Assembly: GCA_034509425.1 (NCBI GenBank)
Contig: JAVTVJ010000011.1
Coordinates: forward strand, 2,418,001 to 2,482,000
Reading direction: 5' to 3'
DNA: 64,000 bases
From: Eopsaltria australis
Taxonomy: Eukaryota > Chordata > Aves > Passeriformes > Petroicidae
Position 1 is the stretch's first letter. Each line of letters opens with the position of its first letter. The position numbers were made by a program, and so were the translations under genes. This document shows, piece by piece, positions 1 to 12,369 of the stretch. The notes under the pieces were generated by a model. That model was not told where the DNA came from. It worked only from the letters and a program-made list of their open reading frames with translations, and made no database searches.

Positions 1-3000
1 GTTTTTATAGTAGTTTGAACTTTTTATCATCATTATGTGTTATGTTTCATGCAACAAAGTTCAACATCATTTCACACAGCAGTTTCATTAGAAGCAATTG
101 TACAGGAACAGGGAATTTTTTTAGTAAAATATGTTTAAATACCCTTGAAACAGAGGTAAAATAACATGAGATTTTTAGTACTGCATTCCCTCTGCTCTCT
201 TCCTATGACCTAGAGTCATGTCATGCACCCTGAGAGACCAGTTAGAGGATTATGGTACGTAGTTACTATGTCTATATGTGTAATGGAAAAGTCTTTTCCA
301 GTGGTGTGTTTGTAATTTATGACTGAGATAATAGTACAAAATAAATCAAAATAAAATATTGAAGATCAGAAGAATGTTCAGAAATCCTTATGTCAATCTG
401 AGATCTGTGTTTCCAAGTCTAAAAAAAAGTCCACAAGATCACACCATCCTTCATATTTTTGGCTAGACACTTGAAGTAGAAAAACATTCAGCTGAGATTT
501 CAGAACCACTAAGAATGGTGCTAGTGTGACAATCATCACACATGAGGAAAAATATGATCTATTTTCTTCTGCTGAATGTTAGCTAAACTGGTTGAAGTAT
601 CCTTAAGAAATGACTGTTATATGTATATTAATACTTTGAAAACAATCAGAATGAAACTGGATGTGATTCAGAGATTTATTTTTCTCTTTAGACCAGCTAG
701 TCTTAGCTAACTGTATGGTTTCGTAGGTTAAAAAAAAAGGACATTAATTAGCGTGACAGTTGGACAGAAAAAAGGTCAACAAATCAAGGCGCACATGTAA
801 AAGTTACATTAAAGAAAAACATAAGGGCATATTAGTAAAGATCTAAAGCTTTTAAATAACCATTTTTACTACTAGGAATCCTAGTTGCACCAACTAGGTG
901 AATCAAATCAAGACACTCAGATATACCAATTTTTAATGCTTCCGCTAAGGAACCAATAGATTGGTATTGTTAACTTATGTTAATGCTTTAATGCTATGCT
1001 GTATTATGCATAATTTATAACTCTAGTGCCAAAATGCATGAGTGCAGTTCTCCTGATTAGATATTTTAAGAGCTGAGATATCTGCAAACTCTCTGGCTGA
1101 CTCTATTTTATTTAGCAAATCTGCTAATGGAATGTTGTTTTAACATATTCACAATGAGTAGATTTTAGAAGAATGATGGATGTATCAAAAAATTTTGTCG
1201 TAAGGAGTGTACGTGGATAATCCATGACAGCGGTAATTACAGCAATGTATGATGTTAACAAAAATAAATTAGGAATAGATTATCGCAGACTACTACACCT
1301 GATTAAGATGTCTTATACTTGTTTCTGTAGAATATGTAAAATTCTCTCTGTTCTATGCATTTTAAGATAACAGCATAACTGTTAAAATTAACAGAATAAA
1401 GTGTGAAGTGTCACTTGATTCTGAATTTTAATGCTGAAACCATGCTATTTTTTATTCAGTGAAGTCCTTCATAAGCATTTCAAGTAGTGACAATTTTTTA
1501 GGAAGTCTGAATCTCATTTGCAGGTGAAATAACCTACTGTAATGCTGCAGAGGCAATTGAGGAGGTTTGGCAGTAAAGATGACATCAGAAGACACTTTCA
1601 GAAAACTAGGCTTCTCTAAATTTAGGTCATACATCAGGCTAGATTGCTATGGTTTGAAGAAAACTCCTGGTTTATTAAATCCAAATGCTCGTATCAGTTA
1701 TTTGTTCATATATTCCTTTAGGTATAACAATCACAATCCATCTTATATCAATATAGGGGATTTGACTCCTCTGTACCAGTGAAAATCCATGTCAGAGACT
1801 CATGATTCCAACAACTGGAAATTTCTAGCCTAAATTTATTTACAATTAGTCCATTCCTATCTGTTCCAAACTAGTAGTTTTCTTTATTAGAAGATCTGTC
1901 CTCAATTACTTAATACTCTGGCCATTCTTCTACTTAGGATAATCAAACTATGCTCTTTTTCTCTTCACTTTTTAGTGTCTTTATGCAGTATTACTCACCT
2001 TTTAACTTTCAGAATATGTGACTCAAACCCATGTAAAATTACAGAAGAAACACCTTATGAACCAAAAGTAATACTTCCTCTCCTGAGAAAATTTTCTCTG
2101 AGAGACCAAATCTGCCTTTACATTACCTTGTGATCAATAATAATCACCCTGCCATGACTCTTCTAATAATATCTGATAATATGAATCACCCTGACATCAC
2201 TTTACGATAATATACTAGATAACAACAACTGTTTGCCATTCCATTAATTTCTACACATGGCATGTTGTATTTTAACTATCAGGTTATATTCAATTCTTAT
2301 TAATCCAGGTCAATGTTCTTCCGGCTCTCCTTATTTTATATCATCTGAAATCCATTTTCTCCCCAATGAACAGAAAGGAAGGAAAAACCACAGAGCTGCA
2401 ACTAATGGAAAGTTGAAGATCAAGGTTCATTGTAGTCAGACTAACCCATGCACTCTGAATTACACTTGAAAATTTTGTTTTAAATGGTGTATATAACTAA
2501 ACTGGACAAAATCCCAAATATAACAAGTAGTTGTTACAAAAAGGAACATTAATGCATCACTGAGATAATAAAAGTCTAAGGTTCTTGTTGTTTACACATG
2601 TATTCTTTTTTTTTTTTTTTTTTTTTGGTAACACGCCTCTTGTACACATTTTTTAAATGAATCATATTTTCAGCAGTTTTGATATTGAAAATATCGGGTA
2701 GTACCTGATTCTTTATCCAGATATACAAAACTATTTAAGGACTAGAAAATGTTGCTTTAATAAATTTTTCATTGACTTTGGATATGACATCTGCCAGGAC
2801 ATGTAAAGGAATATGGCTTGAAGAGGCAAGGGAAATGTGATGTGATATTTGGTGAGACTTCGGTTGTGAAAAATTTATATCTAAAGAGAAACTGCATTAT
2901 TCATATGGACATAAAATGTTTTAAGAAACATAAGTATATGACTATCTCAAACATATGTTCTTCTATGAGCTGCAACATACCTGATAGTTTCAATTGTCAA

Positions 3001-4348
3001 GAAAATTTAGAGGTTTTTACATCCTTCTTAGGTTTTCACTTTCCTGAGAAAGTCACATTGGATTCATTCTCACAAGAGCATTCACCATTATGATTTTCTG
3101 ACTTCTAATCCCTCTAAGGAGAAGTTATCTACAAGTACAGTTGTTGAGACACAGCCAGGCAAGTATTTTTTAATTGGCTGGTTCTTCACTCAGATTTCTA
3201 TACAGCTAACATATGTGGATGAGTCTACTAATCTCAGTAAAATGATATTCTTAAATACATTCAGGAATCAAAATCAGTTTGTATTTAGTTTGTTCAGTTT
3301 GTTTGGAAGGCCACTCATAAGTGAAAAAATTATACAACCTCTCTACCCTCCTCTTCAGGAATGAGCCTGTTATCTAAAATTTCAACAAAGTATTTCAAAA
3401 CATATGAGTAATCTGAAAGAATCAGCTTTAGATGACCAAAACAGAGTATATTATCAGCAAGAGTGTTACTGGAGATAATTTTTTCGGTGGGACAGTGAGA
3501 CTGCACATGTGCCTATTTGTCATCATAGGAAAATGAGAGAAATAATTCACTAATCCATGCTGGCAATTAAAGGAGAAAATAAGGGTATTAATTATAATGA
3601 AAAAATATATAGAAAAATCCTGCAATAACTGTTCCTACAAATAAGAGGAAATGTTGGATTCTTGCCTAAAGTTCAGGGGGTAAAATGAGTGAATACAATT
3701 TTTCCATTTAGATTATTGAGAGGGAGTTTTTTTCTTCAGCATCCCATTACACAGGGGTAAGGAAAGAGAATCCTCTTCATCCTTTCTACTAATCATCAGG
3801 AGAAGTATAAAAAACTTCTAGTAAATTATATCTGTTAAGATGCTTTTTAGTCCTGTGTTTTTTTTTTTATTATTTTGTTTCACTGTAGTATGATTTCTTA
3901 CACTCAGGAATTATAGAGAGGACGTACATAACCAAAAAAAAGAATTCTTATGTCTCCCTTTTTCCTGGATGAAATCACTCTTCTACTGAGGTTGATTTTT
4001 AGGAGAAAATAAATCAAGAGATATTTTGAACAAGCTATGGTTTCTGATAGTGGCAAGATGAGGGGGCAAGGATTAATGACTTATCAAAATAATTTGCTTT
4101 TTTGGATTGGGATAAGATTTCTTTCATTCAGTCTTGGAAATAAGTGAAGTAGAGGAAAGAAAACTTTGTTTTTTACTTATATCAGTTATTGATTTCTATT
4201 TACCTTATTAGTCAAAGAGAAGAAAGATGGAAAATGAATAAAAAATATCCAAACTATGTGAATACAGTCATGAGCATACACAGTCGTTTAGCCAAATTTG
4301 ACACATGCTGAACAGTGGAAATGAAATATGAATAATATCTTTATTGAC
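1..4348. other. Unique AT-rich non-coding stretch
   Basis: No gene, RNA or transposon family is recognisable here. The open frames are short; the longest is 91 codons at 2818-3093 on the plus strand and resembles no family I know. The only structured piece is a 21-base T run at 2606-2626. Base composition is strongly AT-rich with stops in all frames, as expected for intergenic or intronic vertebrate DNA. Old repeats too diverged to see by eye may be present. Confidence 0.6.
2606..2626. repeat. Poly-T homopolymer (T21)
   Basis: An uninterrupted run of 21 T. No LINE or SINE body is recognisable on either side, so it is not clearly the poly-A tail of a minus-strand retrocopy. A simple homopolymer expansion is the plain reading. 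Confidence 0.9.
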
Positions 4349-5268
4349 TCATAGGATAGAATCATAGGATAGAATCATAGACTACTTAAGGTTTAAAAAT
4401 ACCTTTGAGATCACCATCTCCACCTATTAAGCCAAAAGCTCTATCAACACAGTTTTTCAATGCCTTTAGGAAAGGTCATTCCACCACTTCCCTTGGAAGC
4501 TTGTGCCGATGCCTGAAAACTCTTTTGATGAAGAAATTTTTCCTAATATCCAATCTAAACCTTCCCCGGAGCAACTTGAGGCCATTTTCTTTTGTACTGT
4601 CTCTTTTTATGTGGGAGAAAAGACTGGAATGCACCTTGTTATAATCTCCTTTCAGGTAGTTGCAGAGAGCAAGGTGGATTTCCTCTGAACCTCCTTTTGT
4701 TCAGGCCAAGCAACTCCCTGTCCCTCAGATGCTCCTCATATAATTTCTGCTCTGAATTCTTTCCCAGTTTTATTGCCCTTCTCAGGACTCACCTCAATAT
4801 CACTCTTGTAATGAAGGGCCCAAAACTGAATTTGAGCTGTGGCCTCACCAATGTCAAGTCAAAGGTAAAAGTCACTGCTCTGGTCCTTCTGACCACACTA
4901 TTGCTGATTCACAACAGGATGCTATTGGCCTTTTTGGCCACCTGGGCAGACTGGTAGCTCATGTTCATGTTCAAACAGCTTTTCCTTCATCCAGTAAGAG
5001 GGTCACCTCGTTATAGCAGATAAGACTGGTGAAGTAGGACCTCTCTTTCATAAACCTGTGTTGACTGGGCCTGATCCCTTGTTGTCCTGCACTTTTTCAT
5101 AATGTTAGTCAGGATGATGTGGTCCATGACCTTTCCCAAGACCAGGTTGACAGGCCTGTAGTTCCCTGGATCCTCCTTCTAATCCTTCTTGTAGGTGGGC
5201 ATCACACTGGCTAACCTCCCAACAACTAGGACCTTCCTAGTTTGATCAGGATTGATGATAAATGATAG
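4349..5268 (-). mobile_element. CR1 LINE fragment, internally deleted
   Basis: CR1 is the dominant avian non-LTR retrotransposon, and this copy lies in reverse orientation. Its 3' end is at 4349, where a 13-bp unit (tcataggatagaa) is repeated in the style of the CR1 terminal repeat. The body then follows the familiar CR1 3' region to about 4965, for example the blocks around 4545-4600 and 4810-4860. After about 4980 the sequence jumps to reverse-transcriptase-coding sequence. The minus strand at 5143-5172 encodes DPGNYRPVNL, a typical CR1 RT motif. The part that normally lies between these blocks, including the FADD catalytic box, is missing. The element is also 5'-truncated at about 5268, as most CR1 copies are. 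It cannot be active. Identification rests on remembered CR1 consensus features, not a search. Confidence 0.93.
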
Positions 5269-7014
5269 TGTTTTAACTCTGCTTTTGTGTTCTAGTTGGT
5301 ATATCTCCAAGACAACAAAGACATGTTACAGAATATAATCTCTCCCAATCTCATTTTGGAATGAAGCATCACACAGAAGAAATACAAATACCCAAACTCC
5401 ACAACTTTGCTATTGAACTATTTGGGTTTTTTATTACTTCCTGTAAATTGATTTGGAAAATAGGGTACATTATCTCCCACTGTAACAGATACAGTGGATT
5501 TCCTTCCAGGAGATTCAGCTGAGAAGTAATAATATTCTGACTTGATAAAGTGATTCAAATAATGGTGTAAATCTCATTAGAAATAATGCATGCTTTGAGA
5601 GATAATCCTAATCTTTTCTTCACTTAATTACTTTCTCTATTTAATTAAACTAATTTGGAACTTTTTTTATACAAAACTTAAAACGCAACAACAAAAACCA
5701 AGGAGTGACCAGTAGTGTAAGAAAGGATTCCTGATTTCAAGGATGTTTTGAATAGGTGAAAAAGTATAGTATGATGTTGCACAGTCCAAAATACTAATTA
5801 ATTTCATTTAGTGTTATAATCAAAACAGTTTTCTGTTTAGATACTTACAGTGCTTTTATATGTGGTCAATGAATATTTTCTATATATAGTCATCATGTAG
5901 AGTGGAAGGCATGCTTGTAAATATAAAAGTGTTTGCTGTCTAAAGAGCCACTGAAGTTAATCTACTCAGAACAAATTATATTTTGTTTTTATTTTTAACA
6001 GATTATTTTTATCATCAAAAATAATCATTCTGCCTCCAACACCTTGAGATTTGTCAGAGAATGTGGGGAGTAAACTATACATACTTGGAAAATTTATAAT
6101 GGTAAAAATATGCAATGATGCTGCAGACAGTGAGATATGTGAAATGAATCTGGTCTCAAGTTTCAGCTCACTCAAGATAGTTGATTTCATATGCTTCGTC
6201 TTTGTCTTTCACCAGTTGCATCAACTCCATGCTTTCACAGGAATCAACTTAGGTTTTGAACTTAACTGTGATTATTTCTTCTATTGTGCGAACTGCATTT
6301 GTCTTTTCTTGTCAGTGACCACTTAACAGTCCTTCAGTGGCCTCTCAGCTTCCATGGGGAACTTTGCATAGGCTCCTTGTGGCTACTGCTATAGCTGCTC
6401 TCATTCAGTCAGACCAAATTTTAGCCAGACCCAGAGGACATTCTCCTGACCAACTCTTCCAAACTTTAAAGGTCTTAAAATTTTTAAAGTATGATGAACT
6501 GTGTCTTTCCTAGGTCTCTATCTACTTTTGCTTTAGGAGGCATCTGATTTTCAAAATACATATTGACTATGAAGACATGAGAAGAAATTTGGAAGGCAGA
6601 AGGCACCTCACAAGAAACAAATCATGACTGGAAATATTTTAATTTACAGGCTGTAAATCACTGGATGCTCAAAGGTGTTGGCATGGCCAAAGTTTCAGCA
6701 GATCTTGTTTTATGCCTGCCATTCTTGTTTCTTTGGGCAGTTATCATCATAAATTACATCTATCCATCCTTTTAGTGACCAATGAATTCACAGGACAAAG
6801 ATTTTTATTAGGTTAGTTATAATACAGTGCTTACTATTTGTTGGGCACCAGAGAATTGCCAAAGACATCCATGACTTTCCTTGGCACATTTTCACCAACA
6901 GGGCTTTGAGGATATCCATATACCGTTCAGCAGATATACAGTGGAGTCTGTATCTGTGTAAAGATGAAATACCTTCCTTTGCAATGCAAAGCCAGGTCAA
7001 TTTATTGGGCAATA
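5269..7014. other. Unique AT-rich non-coding stretch
   Basis: No recognisable gene or repeat. Open frames of 74 and 91 codons overlap on opposite strands around 5966-6326 and look like chance. The segment 6310-6480 is slightly richer in G+C than its surroundings but resembles nothing I know. Confidence 0.55.
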
Positions 7015-7130
7015 ACAAGGCCAGGTTGGATGGGGCTTTCAGCGGCCTGGTCTTGTGGAACGTGTCACTGCCCATGGCAGAGGGGTTAGGACTAGATCAC
7101 TTTTAAGGCCCCTTTCAACACAGAGAATTG
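7015..7130 (+). mobile_element. CR1 LINE 3'-end fragment
   Basis: About 115 bp in the sense orientation. The succession is an aaggccaggttggatgggg block, then a ggcctggtcttgtggaa block, a tgtcactgcccatggcag block, and a ttaggactagatcac block before a degraded tail. This is the order of the last part of the CR1 3' untranslated region. The terminal tctatgat repeats are no longer clear. The copy is extremely 5'-truncated and diverged. Confidence 0.85.
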
Positions 7131-8490
7131 TACAATCAGGATAGTTGAATAAATCTTGTCAATTATGTTTAAAAATTTAGAACCCTTCAGCCAGGACCAA
7201 AATACAGTCTATTTCTTGATTTAGAGAGGAGATTGAGTGGCTTTTCCCCCCTCAATTGCTTTTTCTGGTGTTTTTACACAAGCAACTCTACATATTCCAG
7301 TTTTAATATCGGTTCCTCCAGAATTGCAGTAAGACATGCATTCAGATTGCAGATTAGATTTTATTTTTTTAATTCTCTACTCCTAAATCCAGGTTGTTAT
7401 CTCTGTGATGGTGGCAGGGACTCCTTTTATCAAAAGAGGGATGAGCAGAGTTAAATATTTAGCATGTGAAATCACATGGACCTGTTTCCTGCTTCTGGTT
7501 TTAGAAGAAAAGAACAATTTGCAAGATAACATATTCCACCTCCATTTTAAAGCACATGAGTATTTCTGTTTCCATATTTTCTGAAATATTTTTGTTTCTC
7601 TGTCCCCAGATGTCAGCATTCCTCTTCTACAGTCATTATCTTAAGCTTTCTCATTTTTACTGTTTTTTTCAGTTGTTGATATCTCCCTTGACTTCCTTCT
7701 CATCTTTTGCATTCAGTCAGGCTGAGCTGTCTCATAAATCATCCCCCCAATAGTGTATTATCTGGTTTTACGGCTTTCAGAGCTAACAGCTTGCTTATGT
7801 GACATTAGTGATTAAAAAGCATATCACTTACTTGAAAATAGTAAGATGTGAATGAAGCCAGGGAGAACAGCTCTTTCTTTGCAGCATGCAAAAAGTTTCA
7901 GCATTAGACACAGTGATTCCATGAACTTCAAGATACTCTACTAGACACACTGGAGTCATAGTTTTTAACTCACTTCATATGCCCTGCTTATCCCAAACTG
8001 AATATAGGTTAATTAAGAGAAAAATTGGGCCAAACTTAATCTTCAAAGAGGGACTTTAATAAAGCAAGTCATTAAAAACTCACTTCGAACTGTGGCCAAT
8101 CTTTTCACAATATTAGCCATCACGGCATATACAAAGGTAGTCATGTTTGGCAGTCATAATTCCAAATTACTTTTGAGTATGCAATGCCACAGAGCTAATA
8201 CTTAACACTGATGGAGAAGAGTCTTACTTGTCCTGAGGCACCAAGGCTGAGGCGATGAAGCTTAAGAGTTTATTGACAAAAGAAATTGCAACTGAAGTGA
8301 TCGTGTCTTTCTTCCTTGCCTTTTCTCCAGAAAGAGATGAAGAGTTGGTGTGTCGCCTCTGCTCCTGGTACTACTTATTTCATTTTGTCTTGTGCATTTG
8401 GGAGAATGTCCTGCCTGTTTACAGTCTGTTGTGCTTATCTTGGCCTTAGTCTGGCATTCTTTGTTGCTTGCATGCTTCTTATGTCCAGCT
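7131..8490. other. Unique AT-rich stretch, possible LTR edge at right
   Basis: No gene is supported. Open frames up to 78 codons (7383-7619, minus strand) show no family features. From about 8225 the sequence becomes less AT-rich. It may belong to the LTR that is clear from 8491 onward, but I could not match it. Confidence 0.5.
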
Positions 8491-9073
8491 TGGTTTGGTT
8501 TCGGCTAGGATAGAGTTTATTTTCTTCTAGTAACTGCTATAGTTGTGTGTTTTGAATTTAGCATGAGAGTAATTCTGACAGCACAGGGATATTTTCATTA
8601 TTGCTGTACCGTTCTTGCAGAATCAAGCCCTTTTCTGCATTTCACCCCACTTCACCACAGCCAGGAGAGCTGACCCCAATGGACCAAAGGGATATTCCAC
8701 ACCATATGACATCATGCTCAGAATAGAAAGCTGAAGGAAACCTGAACAAGGGACTGATGTTCAGGAGCAGGTTGGACATCAATTGGTTGATGGTGAGCAA
8801 TTGTTCTTTATTTTCATCAATTGTTTTTCTTCTGTTTTCTCTCTCTCTTTGTTTTCAATTGGTTTGGGTTTTTTTTTTCTCCTTTCCTCCCCTTACTATT
8901 ACTATTATTATTACTTTATTAATTATTTTATTTACATTATTAAAGTGTTTTTACCTCAACTCATGAGTTCACTTATGTTTACTCTTCAGGCTTTTTTTCC
9001 CAATCCCACCCACCTAGGATGAGGTCATAAACAGCTGTGCAGGTCTGTTGTAAACTGAGGATAAATCACAACA
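8491..9073 (+). mobile_element. Avian endogenous retrovirus LTR, solo, degraded
   Basis: The sequence follows a long terminal repeat that I recognise as common in songbird and other neoavian genomes. Matching blocks are gctaggatagagttta near 8504, a gagctgaccccaatggacca block near 8668, and ccatatgacatcatgctcag near 8702. An ATT-rich stretch (8892-8940), an attaaa polyadenylation-like signal near 8938, and a degraded right end finishing in ACAACA at 9071-9073 follow. The left edge is uncertain; TG at 8491 is the working start. No target-site duplication is evident and no gag, pol or env sequence flanks it, so it is probably a solo LTR left by recombination. The TATA position appears mutated (around 8715-8725). 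The exact family name was not determined. Confidence 0.75.
8892..8940. repeat. ATT-rich trinucleotide repeat inside the LTR
   Basis: Imperfect (ATT/ACT)n repeats between the U3/R-like part of the LTR and its polyadenylation-like signal. A stretch of this kind is usual in this LTR family, so it is probably part of the element rather than an independent microsatellite. Confidence 0.75.
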
Positions 9074-10671
9074 TAATTATATGCTTTCTTTGCTTCTGTA
9101 AGGATGATATTGTCCACATGTACATGCAATATTGTATCTGACTGTCCTCCCAGGATGTTACAAAATACTTAAAGTACTATTGTTAGTTACACAGTTTCAC
9201 TATGCTTCCAGTTGAGATCAAGGTAAACTCATGTTAATTATATATTTTAATTAGAACACTTATATTTTTTCCCATGTTACAGGTCTCTGATTTGACTAAA
9301 ATAACTGGAAAGATAGTGCCCTCCTGATCAGAGAATAAGCAAGGGTACCTGAAGGCGTAAAAAACAAGAATGCTATAACACAGCTTCTTCTTAATGTTCG
9401 AAGCAGACTGGGAGATATTATAAATAACTTTGGTATTTAGTTCTGAATAAGAAAGGACAGGCTCACAAACTTCTTCAGTCTCCAACAGATTTTTTTTTCA
9501 TTTGTGTACAAGAGGAAAATAAAATGTAGCTTATAAATAAAAGCAGTTTAAAGTGATTGATTGAAGTTACGAGAGAGTATTTGATTTCTAAAGCATTATT
9601 TTCACTTTAACTCTCAGGATCAAACGAGTGACCTATGCCTTGTTACATATTTCAAGCCACACTCTCTTGCTGGTTTAAACCAGTAGAAAGAAATTGGTAA
9701 CTACATTTCCACAATAAAATGTCCAAAACATTTCCAAAACAAACAGCAAATCCTGTCAACCCAGGAAGCAATCATGCTTTGGATCCATATATTTTAATAG
9801 CAAGTTTGTTTGCAGAGAATTTACACTGTACAGCTCAAGATCAGGAAAGGTTCTGTGAATGAGATCTAGCCCGGTGTCCTCCACCTGCAGAAAGCCCTAG
9901 TGAAAGTGCTTTCACTGCTGTATTTTGACATTTACAAAGATGACTGCCATGGCTGGAACACTAATCTCCCTTTGTTTTCTTCTTTCAAAAGTTCAGTTAG
10001 CCAAAAAGGAGACATTAAGAACAACTATTAAGCAAGAAATGGGACTAAAAAATAGTCAATCTAAATAAACAAATATTTCAGTCTTGAAATGTGTTGAGTT
10101 CCCATATGTTCCACTGCTGGACCAACAGCATTTTCAAAGACAAATATTCAGTGTTGCTCTGAAAGAACGGGCCAAATTTCTGCTTTCTAATTTTATTATA
10201 TTGGGTTTTATATCTGTTTTTAAATACTAACCATTAAAATTTGTATGCCATTTGTGCCAATACATTTCTTACAGAATGTCTTGCATGATTGTGGTAGTTC
10301 AACTTATTAAGGAGGAACTCACTGCTCTGAAATCTGAAACCCAAAACTAAACAATGAACTGATACGATTTGAATTAATTGATATAATCTTGATTCAAATC
10401 AGCCAACTCATGAACTAGGAGCAGTAACTTCTCCAGGGGAATGCAATGTTTTTATTAAAGAAATCAGTTGTGCTAGATAGCTCTTTATGCTATGAAATAC
10501 ACATAATTATACTTGATTTACTGTCACCTTTCAGGAAATGAACATATTAGTTATGAATATCTAAAATTTAAAAGGGTCTAGATGCTAATAAAATATGTAA
10601 ACTTTAAAAATACCTGCAAATCAGTCACTTTAAGGTGAGCAAAAGAATCCTGATTTCTCCCTTCATGCCAG
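9074..10671. other. Unique AT-rich non-coding stretch
   Basis: No gene or recognisable repeat. It contains a short inverted repeat: 9-bp arms gatttgaat at 10366-10374 and attcaaatc at 10392-10400. One 83-codon minus-strand frame (9234-9485) has no recognisable domain. Confidence 0.55.
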
Positions 10672-10920
10672 AAAAAAAAAAAAAAAAAGCAAAAAGGAAA
10701 ATACCAACCACATATAAAATGCTTCCCACTTCTTTCACCTAACTCTGCACAAAAGAAACCCAACCAAAACAAACAAACAAACAAAAACAATACAATACAA
10801 AACAACAACAAATAACAAACAAAACAAAACAAAATCAAAAAACCCAAACAAACAACAAAACAAAACAAAATAAAAAAACCCAAACAAACAAAAAACAAGC
10901 CAAAACAAACACCAAAAAAG
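10672..10920. repeat. A/C-rich low-complexity tract with 36-bp tandem unit
   Basis: The tract starts with 17 consecutive A (10672-10688). From about 10757 the plus strand is almost free of G and T, built from CAAA, CAAAA and CAA units. Within it a 36-bp unit is present twice in tandem, at 10821-10856 and 10857-10892. Read on the minus strand it makes a 154-codon open frame (10578-11042) of Phe, Leu, Cys and Val. That frame is a composition artefact, not a membrane protein gene. Confidence 0.9.
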
Positions 10921-12369
10921 AGGTGATTATTAAGATCTATAGCTACCAATAATTTCCTGCTGATACTATTTGGACTTCTGGTAAGTGCAGTGATCTGAAA
11001 GTGAGAGCAAAGGAGTAATAGCACTAATCTTGGACAGAACATACATGGATAAGTATTTTAGTTACAGAATTCTCATACAAATAGTGACAATCAGTGCCAT
11101 ACTTAAACTAAATGAAAATATGTACTTCCACCTAGTAGTAATCTGTCCATTAAAGGATGATTGTCTTCAAGGCAGAAATTCAGACTCTGAATACCAAAGA
11201 CAAGGAAAAACATCAGTTCCCCAGTATCAGTTCTGTGAATTATGGAGTGTATTTAATGCCTTTGTATCAATTAGTTTGGGGAAGTTCTCTAATCACTGTT
11301 AGGGTTGACTAAACTTCCCTTTGAGATTTTCATGTACTGTAGAGGCTGTACAAGCAGGAACTAAATTTCAGAATTGGATAAAGTGAATCTTGTGTGATGT
11401 ACTCTGAGATTCTACAAAGAAAATATAGTGCACAAGTCTAAAATTATCTCAGTTCTTGTGTACTATGAATGTGATTAATACTGTTGGAGCCATCATTGTA
11501 GGCAAAATAACTTTCTTACCTGAAATACTACCAATTTTGCATGATTGGCATATATCAGCTGAAAAAACCCTAAAACCAAACAACCCCCAAACTTTTCCTT
11601 GAGGGTGTTTTAATCAATAAGCTAAGTGAAGAAGAAAAAAATGTTAAGGGACCTTTTTTGTCACTTGGATAATATAATAGATGGTGGGTTTAATTTTTTT
11701 TAAACATAGCTGTAGGTATGATTTTATTAATTTTGGGAGACAAATGTTGAGTTTATTGAAAAATGTCACTTTTTAATTAACTTTTAATGTTGTAAAAACA
11801 TTATTTCTTATTAGTTTTGCTAATTTAGTGAACACAAGGCTGAACTAATCAGTTTTGCAATTATTTGTCTTACACTTTTTATTAGCTTGTGAATCACAGT
11901 TATCCTATACTTGATGTATTGGTTATTTTAGCAATACCAAAACCCTCATTTTTGCTGGCTATGCTGTCGCTGTAAGAAAGTCTTAATCAAATTTAGAATA
12001 CTTTCTTACGGTTAAAAGTGAAAAACTGCAATTCACCAAAATTGTGTATTTGAATTCTGAAACCAATTTTATACTCTAAAGAAGATGCTATGCCAGATCA
12101 ACCTTTTTTTTTTCCTGTAGCATGCTGCTTCTTTTTTATTTGCTAGGGCACTCTTTCGCTTTCCACAAATGCAAAAACAAGTTAATGCTCAAGGCAGAAC
12201 TGGAATTATCAAAAGTATTGAAGTGTAAACCCAGCTTGCCAAACTACCGTGAAAATGCATAGACATGTTTCCACCATGGAAATTAAATATTCTGTCCATA
12301 CAAAATGCTTTTTAAAGAGACTGGAATTTCAGCCATGTATGCAACACCAGTAAACGCAAATGAAGGACA
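10921..12369. other. Unique AT-rich stretch with one short hairpin
   Basis: No gene or known repeat. A perfect 10-bp inverted repeat, gtaagaaagt at 11972-11981 and actttcttac at 12000-12009, flanks an 18-base loop. The 90-codon plus-strand frame at 11030-11302 has no recognisable domain. Confidence 0.55.

Noticed and set aside
4592..4957. 121-codon plus-strand frame
   Set aside because: It is antisense to the CR1 copy at 4349-5268 and is an incidental reading of the element.
10578..11042. 154-codon minus-strand open frame resembling a membrane protein
   Set aside because: The Phe/Leu/Cys/Val repeats are the reverse complement of the CAAA/CAAAA low-complexity tract.
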